Below are positions 40,049 to 51,965 of a DNA stretch of 64,000 nt, one piece after another. How positions within the stretch are numbered: the first letter of the stretch is position 1; each line of letters opens with the position of its first letter. The DNA is from Enoplosus armatus (taxonomy: Eukaryota; Chordata; Actinopteri; Centrarchiformes; Enoplosidae). Both the position numbers and the translations under genes were made by a program. The notes beneath the pieces are model-generated. The model searched no databases and was not told the DNA's origin. It worked only from the letters and a program-made list of their open reading frames with translations. The DNA lies in contig NC_092181.1 in assembly GCF_043641665.1 (NCBI RefSeq), positions 15,604,463 to 15,668,462 of the forward strand, read 5' to 3'.

Positions 40049-41773
40049 AACAGCATAAAGAGAAAAAAAATACATGAACTGCTGTGTAATAAAATGTAAA
40101 TCTTATGAATCTTCTGATTGTTGTTGTTTGTAAACAGACAAGAGGAGTCACAGAGGGGGGTCAAAGGTCACGGTGGTAGAGGTCAAAGGTCGGAGGCCGG
40201 CTCAGGGGACGAGAGGTGAGGGATTCGGAGTTGACGCAAGAATCGTTGTGTTTGTGTGTGTGTTACTTACAGCCCACATGGTGTACTCCTGAGTGTGTGA
40301 GAGAGGCAGTAGGAGAAAGAAGAAGGGATTTCACTCGTTTATTTGAACAGGAGGGAAAAAGCTGATGAAAATCTGAGAAGAAATGCTGCAATTTTTTCAT
40401 GTGCAGTCCCCCAGGCAGTGATTCATTTAAAGGGGTAATGACTCGTGAATAGTGAGAATCGTGCCGGCATAACATGACATTTGGTGGGGGCTTTCATCCA
40501 ACACGCATGCCGGCCTCGTTTGCTCGAAGCACGACTGATTCTTGTTTTTGAGGGGATCGCGAGATGACAAAAAGCACACGTAACCAGATAAAAGCGCCAT
40601 GTCAATGAACAATAAAATGCAGCCAGTTCTAAACACTCTCACAACTGCAAGTGCTTTGTTTTGTTTTGTGTATTCTTTGACATCAATCACTTCAGACGGT
40701 CCAATCTTAGACTAAAACAAGAAATGGTAGGAGGGATGAAACTCGAATTAAAGTGCCCAGAAAAAAAAACAGAAATATGAGATAGGATCCAAAATAATAC
40801 ACCGTGAAATAGGGGACATGATGCAAAATAGAGAATTTTAGATGTATTGATCTAAGGCGTGATACCAAGGTTGTACCACAGAATAAAACATGTTTATTCA
40901 ACTTTTCAACCGCAAATGTTCCTAAATTATTCAGCTTTGCACCGTATGTGGTATCTGGGCTTTGAAACTACTGTTCCCCCGGTGAGTTAACGACTGCAGT
41001 GAGCACACACACACTCACACACACACACACACACACACTCTCTCATCCAACACACACCATGCCTCCTCTGTGTGCTGCTGTGGTAATGACCGCCTTTAGC
41101 CCTGCTACTGATCTCATATGCATGTCTGATTTACATATTTCCCAGCGCCCCTCGGAGCATGGTAACTGTGTGACCTTTTGATGTTCTGCAGTGGGCGAAA
41201 CAGACACAGATGCTCGCGGACACACGCTCATACATTAGCTATCATCAGATGTGCTAAGAAGCAAGGAGGACTAGTATTAAATATAGTCTCCGTGATCACT
41301 GTACCAATATGCTTTTATTTATACAGAGTCTCACATGTGGTGCCAAGCTGACAGCGGCCTGACCTTATTAATGCAATTGTTTTTCTCCCTCCATCGTCAA
41401 GGTTACGGTTAACATCGAAAACCCAGTGCAAGGACAAGAGCGTGATTATCTGGTGCCTGGTTAAGACGTGATGCATTACGGTGTACGTTAGACCATTAAA
41501 AGAAAATGTCTTGGCATTCAAAAGGTGTCAGTCAAGGCAAGTCACTCCAAGTGTCGAGAGTGTGTGAGTGTTCAGCATCCGCAGTGATGGACCTTACAGT
41601 GTCTTATACACACACACATATACTCTCTCACACACACACACACACACACACATGCTCGATGTACAATACCTGGGATGAAATACTGTTCTCTAGCTAATGG
41701 AGAGACAGAGACAGAGTGAGAGTGAAAAACAACAAAAGAACAAAAGGCTAGAGAAGAAAGTACTCACTGGCTA

Positions 41774-41810
<37 letters not shown>

Positions 41811-42169
41811 TCAATTGAGGGAGAGAGAGATGCCAGAAAATGCTGAAAACAGGGAGTTGAGGTTAATAAAGAGAGTCTGAGGGAAAGTCCCAGCAGGAAG
41901 ACACAAAATGAGAATACAGGACAGTGTGTCACTTTGGGTCTTATGTGTAGGAATCTGTACATGTGTGAATCAATGTGATTACAATGCAGTGTGTGTTTAT
42001 ACCTGAGCAGCGGAACTTCTTGCTCTTGATTTGTCCGATTCGTTTGTTGGCGAGCCGTCGAGGGCTGGTGCAGCGTGCACCGCTCGTCTCGATGGGATTG
42101 TCCTGCAGGTAGTCGGCCAGCCACTTCAGATGGCAGTCACAGATGAACGGGTTTTGGGCTAAGTGACTG

Positions 42170-42221
<52 letters not shown>

Positions 42222-45200
42222 CACACACAGACATGGAGCACACAAAAACAAAGATGTCAGAACAATATATATTTGTAAAAATGTTCAGTTTCTTGAGTGT
42301 GGATATGGCCACAGAAGATACTTGTTTATGATAGGAGGGCAGATGTGTAATAAAATCATGTGTCAGGACACCTCAAGCATTTATTTTGGAATGAAATATG
42401 TTTATTGTCTTTTCAACCACCTGGGGTTATATTTTAATTCATAAAAGTAAATGGTTAAATTTTTTAACACCGTTGATAAATACCAGAATCAAAAAGAACA
42501 ATTCAAACATTTGAATTATATATATATGTATGTCTATGTGTCACTTGAATTGATCTTCAATAAAGTTTAAACAAATAAAAAAAAGGACACCTCAAAATAG
42601 CTTTAATCAGCAGTTTAAATGCAGTTCTAAATCAATACCCTGGCCAGGTAACCGTAGCAACACTACTTACTCTTTACATTCCGTTACCAGGCAACGCAAA
42701 GGTGAAACTAACCTAATCTAACAATGAATTAAACTGACTAAAAACCAAAGATATATCCATTATCCATTAAAAATATGGATGACAATTCAAGCACAGCCTC
42801 ACGTATTTGAACAAGTCCAAATCCTCCACACCCACACGTCACATCTTCTGTAGTAAACATGTAGAAAAAGACAATTATACATTGTGGTTTAACAAGCAGG
42901 CAGCCCTGCTTGCTTCAAAGGAAGTGAAAGGAACCATCCAGCAGCTAACTTAGCTTAGCCTTTAGCCCTTTAACTTAGCTTAGCCTTTAGCCCTTTAACT
43001 TAGCTTAGCCCTGCCCACAGCTCTCCAGAAGTGTAGGCGATATATGAATGTAGACTGGCCAGTGGCTAGCGTTAGCAAGCTAGCTAAGAACACACAGCAA
43101 GCGAATACGACAACTTTGGAGTTACTGGGAATCGCATTTCCACTCTTTTGGTAGAAGTTAACCACCTCCTCACACCTCCAGTCTCCGCGCCACGCTAGCA
43201 TTTAAGTACCAACCTGTCCAATGAACGCAAAGAGAACAAACTGACTTTAATCCTCCATCAAACTCAAAGTAAAACAGCAAACAAGCCGACCGTCAAATTC
43301 CAACGTAACAGTGTTACTGGGATTAGTAACTCTTACTTAGTAAGTAAGTGTAATTAATGAATTTCAAATTGTATTCCCTTACGCAAAAATCCTGTGGCGG
43401 GAAGCGGTGAAAAGTTTGTCCCTATTCATTATCTATAGGACGCAAGCAAGGCATTGTGAGCTTCCAGGCGACGAGGGCTTGACCAGCGAAGTAAAAATAT
43501 ACATTTTATGCAAATGAGGAGAAACTCTGCACTGATTTGGCAAATAAAACGACAAAGAAAAAGTGACGTAGTGGTGTACAGGTAGTTTAGTCTTTACTTA
43601 AATGTCTGTGGAGGAAGACTTGGTGGATATGTCGTTCCAATTATAATAATTTTATACCGCCATCATCCTTTATTCTTTTTAATAAAAGCAACTGATTGGG
43701 CTTAACCAGTGCTGTATGTTTTAGGAAACCCATGTTCAGACAACTTTGTATTAGCAGGATTGTAACCCATTAGTCTGACAGAACTTTTATGACCTTATGA
43801 CATACATTGACAGCGTTCATCAATCTAACATCAAACTGATTTATGTTTCATGAAGACAGGGTCTTTAAAGGGTAAAATGTAATTTATTGAAGGAAAACTC
43901 CACCCTTGAATACTTGACCACTGTCATAAATCAGAGAGTGATGTGCTTTGCATTATAGGAGATAGTTTGTGCGATATTTTCAATGTGTTATAATTTCCCC
44001 TCCTGTTTTATCCACTAAGTAGCGAAGAAGGACAATAAATATCTACTCAGGGGAGCATACTAAGATCTAGAACAGTGTTTTTCAGTCAGATGAAAGTCTA
44101 TTGAGGCTCTTGAAAGTGGTGAAATTAGTACACAGTATGTACCTCTTCTGTGATAGATCACTCTGTGTGTAATTTGAAACATCAGTGCAAAATGGTGTAT
44201 TTAGTTGTGATTATTGTCAAAGCTGACAACAAAAGATGCTGTTTCCTGCTGATTTTAAGATAACTGAAGAACGTTTTTTAAAAAGTGGGACAACAAATTA
44301 TGTTTTTCTTTTGACTGTTTTTTCTACAGTGCTATTCTGAAAATATAATAGATGTTTGTTTACATCCCGCAGTTGTCCAGATATGATGATTGCCAGCCAC
44401 TGCTCAAAGTTTCACGCCTTCTCATTCAATTTAATTCAATTCAAAGGGGCTTTATTGTCATCGGAAACAGACGTTTACATTGCCAAAGCAAGTGTGAAAT
44501 AAAAACATGTGCATAATTTCTTGTGTGTACACTGAGATAGGTGTTTGTGTGTGTACGCACAGTGTTTGTATGGCCCTTAGCGATGAGAAGGTCCCCTTGG
44601 CGATGGTCTGGAGCTTGTTGTCATATAGTGAGAGCAGATTGAGGTTGTGGAGGTCCTGAAACGCGTCCACACGCAGACACGCTATCTTATTAGCATTCAG
44701 CAGCCTGAAAGAGAGAAGCGACAGAGTAAAGAGAGAGAGAAAAAGAGATGGGGGATGAGGACTTATCCTGTTATCATTCTTCGATGAGTGTTTCAAATGT
44801 TACAGGTCAGTGATGATGGCTTTCAATCACAATGTCTCCACTCTGATGACAATGTTTTAGGTAAGCACTTTTCAGCAGAATATCAATAAGATGTGGATGT
44901 GAGCTCTTAATTGCAACTACAACTGTGTGTGTGTGTGTGTGTGTATGTGTGTGTGTGTGTGTCTACTCACAATAGCTGCAGAGAAAACAGTCCCTCCAAC
45001 AGTCCTTTGGAAATCTCTGTGATCTTGTTCCCATATAGTACCCTGTGGAGCACAAACACAGTTGTGAATAAGACCACACATATTACCCAGTAATATTATT
45101 TATATTAACACTCTGCATGTACTGTAAAGAGAGACAAATTATCTCTATTCTCACTACCTTCTGTTATCAAACATAAAATTCCTATTTCATTAGTGTTCAA

Positions 45201-46010
45201 AAAATGCAGAGCCCATCGTGACAGTGTGTCAGTTAATGCTGCGTTCAAGTGAAATTGTAACAGACCTTAATTACAAGCAGCCTGTGGGAAAGATTGTTGT
45301 AATTCTGGGTCCCAGGTATGGGGAATGTCTGACTGCTACAATATCTCCAAATCTGTGGCAAAATGGCTGCAAATCCTCCATCACCAGTAAAATCTGATAT
45401 TAACGCTAATAGAAATGATTGTTCTAAATATGAATATGCTCCAAATATGTAAGACAATAAAAATAACAAATGTAGGCTGTTTATCTGGTGTGACTAAAAG
45501 CCTAATTATGGGTGTAACCATCTTGTAAAAAGGCTTTAACGCTCCTAAGTTAGAGTAACGGGGTGGTTTTTACGGTTCTTTTAATTCTGCCGACCTTACG
45601 TGAATGCAGCATAAAACTAACGGGGTGGGACTTTGGCTCTTTACTGAAGTTAAAACAGAAACACCCAGAGAAAAACATTAAGGAAACGATAAGAGCTTAA
45701 TAAAACATCATACCACTCTCTTTTCTATTTTTCTTTTTTGGCTTCCAAGTTAAAACACCAATAATACGCGACTAATAAAAACACTGACTTTGTGTCAACA
45801 CCTGGCTTTATGTCAACACTAAAGACTTGAATTTTACTTTTCATCTAAATGTCACAATAAAAAAAAAACACCCTCCATAAATCTGGCTGCGGCTACAGTG
45901 CGAGTAATGTGCACTGTTATCAGAGAAAAGCTTTTTATAAATACATCAGATTACATACACAAACAGGTCAAGGCTGAGACTGCCACCGCCTTGACCAACA
46001 AATACCTTAG

Positions 46011-46046
<36 letters not shown>

Positions 46047-48626
46047 ATCAGTCATCTTTACGCTCCACGCTGAGTTGAGCTGTGTATGTAGGCAGTCTAA
46101 AGACATGTGTTTTAGATTGGCTTTTATTTCATTGTGCTGAGTGGCTGTCCCTGAGAGACCTGAGGTTGGGAAACACACGATGCAAGGAGTGGACGCTTCA
46201 TTTGTGTCTCACACACACGTTAGCACGTATTGTTTCGCGCACCCACACACGCACACACACACACACGCATAAAGATATACAGACACACGCACAGACAGAA
46301 TCGATGGCTCATTTACATCCTCTCCAACCAAACCCTGACACACAATGAACACACAGTGCAGCTTAATGTGAAAGCCATACTGTATGTGGTGTGTCAGCAT
46401 GAATGTGTGTGTCCCATTCTCTCTGTGGTGAATGTGTAATGAGGTGGCAGAAGCCTCCATTCAGCAATTCAGCATTTATGAATTATTGACTTTGGAGAGA
46501 CGAGACCTTAATATAACTCCTTCATGAAATAACTCTGCATCCCTCACTCCCTCTACTGCTCTTCCTTCCCAAAGCTTCACACGCAAAGCAGATGGTCCGA
46601 CCTGAGATTCGGGCCGAAGAGGAAGCCGGCAGCACAAACGTTCTTGTCAAAAGTGCATTTAAAATGTCTTATGAAAATAAAATGGTATTCTTGTTTTGTA
46701 TTGGATTGCTTTGGTGTTTGACACATGGGCACATTTCTTTTTAAATTCTAAACTCTGATATCATGGTTTTTAGCATCCAGGACTGTTATACTGGCTCCCA
46801 AACAGTGGATCTGTGGGTCCTCGATGGGGCTTTTTCTAATGTAACCTACCTGTAACCCCACATAATAATGTAGTTAACTCTTAATATGTTAATAGCAGTT
46901 ACATTTGCTAAGCTATGGTTGGACAATTGTTTGGTGGACATTTTTAAGCGAACCGTCAGTTATTACCCAAATAACATTGCACTGTAAACATCCATCATAA
47001 TATACAGACCGACTTCTTGGTTCAACTTGCACCTAGCATGCATAGCAGTAGTTTTCCTGTGCATAATTTCAGACATGCTCACATTGTCACGTTTGTTCGA
47101 TGTTCTTGTGTTCCCAGATCTCAGAAATTAACTTGGAGAGTGCGATGTTAACATAACAGATAGAAGTGATTTAAGGTTGGATAAACAGATTTTGGAACAG
47201 TAAGATCCTGAGATTCAAAGGGCTATATCACAGTGTTTTGGTGATACTGCACCATAAATACAAACATATCACACAGTACTCACAGAGAGTTGAGGGAGCG
47301 CAGACCTTGGAAGGCGTCCGAGGCTAACTCTGATATCTGGTTGTTACTCAAGTCTCTGTGAAGAACAGTGCCAAAGAAAAAGAGACAGAGTGGCAAAGAA
47401 CCAGAGACAGAGTCAGTGAGGGGGAGAGAAACATGAAAAGTGAAACATGGAGGGTCAACACAAGCAACAAACAGGACAGAAACAGAAGTTTTGGCTGACA
47501 GGGTTCACAGTACAAGTATCTCCTCATCTACTCACATCCTGCGCAGCTTCTTATAAGGAGAAAAGGCCCCAGCTGGGATCACCTTGATGGCGTTCTGCTC
47601 CAGTCGTCTGGAACCAAACATACACACAGACCATTGAGGAGCGACATTAACATTCCCCTATCTCAGAGCTATCTCTGCTGTATCGCTGACTGCTGCTCAG
47701 TCCCTGGGGCTCTGGCTAAGGGGAACATTTTCAGATAAGGCGCTTTGATGACTGTTGCCAAAGTCACATTTCACTGATCGGTTGCCCTCTTTAACATGTG
47801 TACAGTCAAGACGGACACACAAATACACAAGCACACACACACACTCTTAACTATCTAGGCAGTGTTCCATTAAGTGCCAGTCTGACTCTGCGTCAGTCAG
47901 GCCCAAACAAATCGAGCCAGGTCAGGAGAAACAAAGAGAGAGGGAGGGGGGAAAACAAAAGAGAAAACAGACCCAAACAACCGTTTTCTAAACATTTCAC
48001 ATGTTCAGTCACCGTGACAAGAAAGGCTGACTGGAACACGATTTGCAAATCAACCGTTCGATTGTGAAACATTTCCCTAAAATGAGTTTGTTTTTCGTTT
48101 GCTGTTCTCTTTCTTCATTACTAACATGTTTTAATGGATTATAGAGGAGCATTATGCCGTATTGTATTCTGTTTTTATGTAATTGAGGGCAAGTCCAAGT
48201 CAAGTTAAAATCTTCAAGATAGGTCCAAGTCAATTTAAAATCAATCAAGACAAGTCTAAGTCAAATCTCAAGTCTTGTCAAAGCATATCTCAAGTCAGGT
48301 CACTTCAGAGTCAGGTCTCATGTTAGTCCCTCCTTTAGATAGAGATATGATCTGTCTTGTCCTTCAGATTAATCTTTCAATTCTCCCTCCCTCATCCCTT
48401 CATTATTTTGTTAAGCAGGGAAGAGCTGCATGACCAGGCTTTCTCATTTCACAGATGTGTGGTTTTATTCCACTGCACAGAGAGAAAGAGAAGTAGTGAA
48501 ACAGAAAGGTGGAAAGAGACAAAGAAGGAAAATGGAGAGAAGCACTGTGAAAGAGCAAAAGAAATATCACTGCACCGAGCGTGGATGCAGGAGTTTGTGT
48601 GCATGTATATGCATGCCGAGTAAAGC

Positions 48627-48662
<36 letters not shown>

Positions 48663-50928
48663 GTATATGTGTGCCTTACATCTCAGTAATGGTTTCAGGC
48701 AGGTTGGTGGGTATTTCTGTCAGTCCCTTCCCTCTGCAGTCCACGATGTTGTTACTGCAGGTGCAGGACTCTGGGCACTGTAACACACTGCAGGAGGAAG
48801 ATGATGACGACTGGTGACCTACACAGAGACAGAGGGCCAATATTATCCATGGGTAATAGCTATGCTTGGTGTAAAATCCCAAAGGCGAAGGATATTGAAG
48901 CTGACAAAATTCAGTGAAGAAAATCAAAGAAATCAAAGTGTGAAGCAGCAGCCAGGTAACAAAGTGTGCAGGTGAGAGAGAGATACTGTCCCTTAATGCG
49001 ATAGTGACCTTGTCTATCTATAGTATTATTTTTAATCTTGTGCTCCTTCATAAAAAGTGCAGAAATACATACAAAAAAAAAACATATTTCAGTAAGTGCA
49101 GTGCGTGTGATTGAAGCCAAGCCATGCAATGGAAGATGAATACTTGCCTTCGTCCCCATCTTGAAAAGCATGAGCAAAAGGCAGTAAGAAAACGAGACAA
49201 AGCAAAAGGTGGGTTTGCCACTGTAAAACAGCAAGCCGATGTAAGTCACGAAATAGACAACAAAGCAAATGTGTCAAGTCAACCTACCTGTGCAGACAAA
49301 CTCCTTCTTCTGCACCTCAGCCACGTTGTGCCCCCTCAAATGTGGCGGGGCCATGCATTGTGTGTAAAGACCCAGACGGGGGCGCTGTCGCAGCCACTCT
49401 GACAGCCAGGCCACGTTGCAGTCACATTGCAGGTTGTTGGAGTGCAGACGACTGGGGGAGAGAGGAGGCGGGAGGGAGGAGAAAAGGAGGGAGAAGAGGG
49501 GACGGGGAGTATGTAGCGATAAGAGGAAGGGGGGGGGGATCAGACAAGTGGCGAGAACAGGTGGATGGGAGGGAGAGGAAAATTAATAATAGATTTGAGG
49601 ACAGGGGAGACAGGAGCAGGGTGGGTGAAGGAGGGAGAGGTGCAAGTACAGATCTATCAATCAACTGTACAAACGGGCACGAATGAGAGGAATCCTTCCC
49701 CCTCGGGCGGTAATGTGTACCAAATACTTACAAGGTCCTGAGCTTCGGCATGTGGTTGAAACTGGCCACAGACAGCCGGCTGATGTTGTTGTTGTTGAGG
49801 GTGCTGAAGAGAGAAAAGAGCAGAAAACACAACGCCATATGGATTCAATGGCCTCCTCTGAAACCACAGGGTTGTTGTACACAGACACAGAGAAGTGACA
49901 TAGTCAGCAAAGCAGGGGATGGAAGTTGGTGCCATGTGTCATGTGTAATTTTTTATTCTGTTTAGTGGTTAATCCTGACAACAAAACTGTCCTTCACTTA
50001 CGTCACGCCTTATTTAACAACAAGATTTGTCTGTCACTTACCCCTACAGAATCTACGTGCTAACTAGCTCTCTTATCTGCTGTCTCATGTGATTAAAATC
50101 ATCTTAGCCTTCAGTTTTCCTTCTGACACAACATTAAAAACACAATGTCATAATCCACTCTTGAAGTGTTGAGACACAGCAGATATTTCACAACTTGGCA
50201 GAAATGACACTGAAAACAGGCACAACAGTGTTTTATTAGTAAGCTAACAAAATGGGACTTGACTAATTTATGAAGAAATCATATAAAAAACTATAAATTA
50301 TCATAAAACAGCATAGATTAGACTAAAACATTTTTGCATTCAATGTCATCTCTCAAGGAAAATCACAAATGTGTGAACTTGGGGCTCATAACTCAGTTCA
50401 GTGCATCTACTTACACACACAGCAAATTATCCTTAATGTTCATATTGTGTTTTTTTTTTTTACCTGACTTGCTCCTCATCTAAAATACTTATTGACTTTG
50501 AAATCAAAGCAATTTGTCTTTGCTTCACAAAACGATGAAAATGATTATCTGTCAGTGAGAACATGAACAAGCTTCTCGGGCTGACTTCAGGACAGATAAG
50601 AGGTCTGTACAGTGGCACGACTGATGTGGTGATCAACCAAATGAATTTTAAGATGATAGCGATGCTCCGCGAGCAGGCATCAAGTGTCATTCCTGAATAT
50701 ATGTGAAACTGTCCTTTTCCAGGAGCTGCACAGGCAATGCAGTCTTTTAAAGGTCAACGAGGATATTAGCTGTTCCACATCCCACTGCTGTTAGTGTTCA
50801 TCATTCACTGATGCTCTGCCGTTGTTAGCAGGGTGACTGAATAAACAAGTACTCACAGCACTTCCAGGTCACGTAACGCTCGGAAAGCTCCATCTTCAAT
50901 ACAGCTGATGTGGTTGTAGTCCAACTGG

Positions 50929-50991
<63 letters not shown>

Positions 50992-51307
50992 CACACACAA
51001 AAGGAGGAAAGAAAAAAGGAAGCTGTTGTAAGATGTAAAGGTGTCTTACAGTATATCTTCAGGTGAAATTCAAGCCAGACAGCCGGCAACAGAAGAAAAT
51101 GCATTAACTCCTCCCGGCCAACTCATCAACAACCTCTCTCTGTCTCTCTCGCACTCACTCACTTTCTCTTTTGCTTTAGTTCTGTCTCCTGAGCTCATGG
51201 CTCTTTGTAGATGTATTTCTCAACATATTTATCTCTGTATCCATTCCCGTTTCCTGCTCTCGTCTATCTGACGTCTAATTTGTATGCACTGCTCTTTACC
51301 TCCTCCC

Positions 51308-51349
<42 letters not shown>

Positions 51350-51434
51350 CCTCTGTTTCTCTGAATCGCTTTGCTGAAACAATTTAATTAAGACATAAGG
51401 ACAGTAAATCATGTGCTGTCACCCGCATGCTAAT

Positions 51435-51491
<57 letters not shown>

Positions 51492-51933
51492 TGAACACAC
51501 ACACACACTGCCCTTTTACAATAATTGCAAGGCATTTCAAAAAAATTATCTGATGTGGAAAAAGAAAACCCAGGATGCAGCGAAATAGTTGAAAAATCCA
51601 TATTTCTAGAATTACTGCTGGGCAATTAGTTTACCTGCGAAATGACCAGCAATTATCTTTAATCATCATAACTGTGACTGAGGCAAAATAAAGAGAGAAA
51701 AAAACAACAGAAATGCCAGTGACATCCATAGCACACACACACACACACACACACACATACTGCTAATGAGCAGCAGTGCCGGTCAATACAGCAAGCAGGA
51801 GGCACATGACATTTAACACAATGAAATATTGATGCACAGGCACATGGGGGTTGTGCACATTTGCAAACACATTGAAAAGCAAGTGACAGATGCGCCCGCA
51901 TATACACAGAAATGCATGCACACACGCCACCCT

Positions 51934-51965
<32 letters not shown>

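Larger units (their letters stand above)
38470..41669 (-). other. slit2 intron hosting miR-218
   Basis: Besides the hairpin, polypurine tract and candidate microexon, it holds (CA)n at about 39998-40046 and 41017-41038. There is unique-looking AT-balanced sequence at 41060-41480. I see no other gene. Confidence 0.6.

Noticed and set aside
39151..40151. Ser/Leu/Pro-rich minus-strand frames of 160-190 codons
   Set aside because: Translations of the polypurine/polypyrimidine tract and of (CA)n, overlapping miR-218.
42003..42158. Alternative acceptor (cacttag) for the slit2 domain 2 C-cap exon
   Set aside because: Would break the frame and lose the conserved HLAQNP junction; the acceptor at 42166 fits phase and family.
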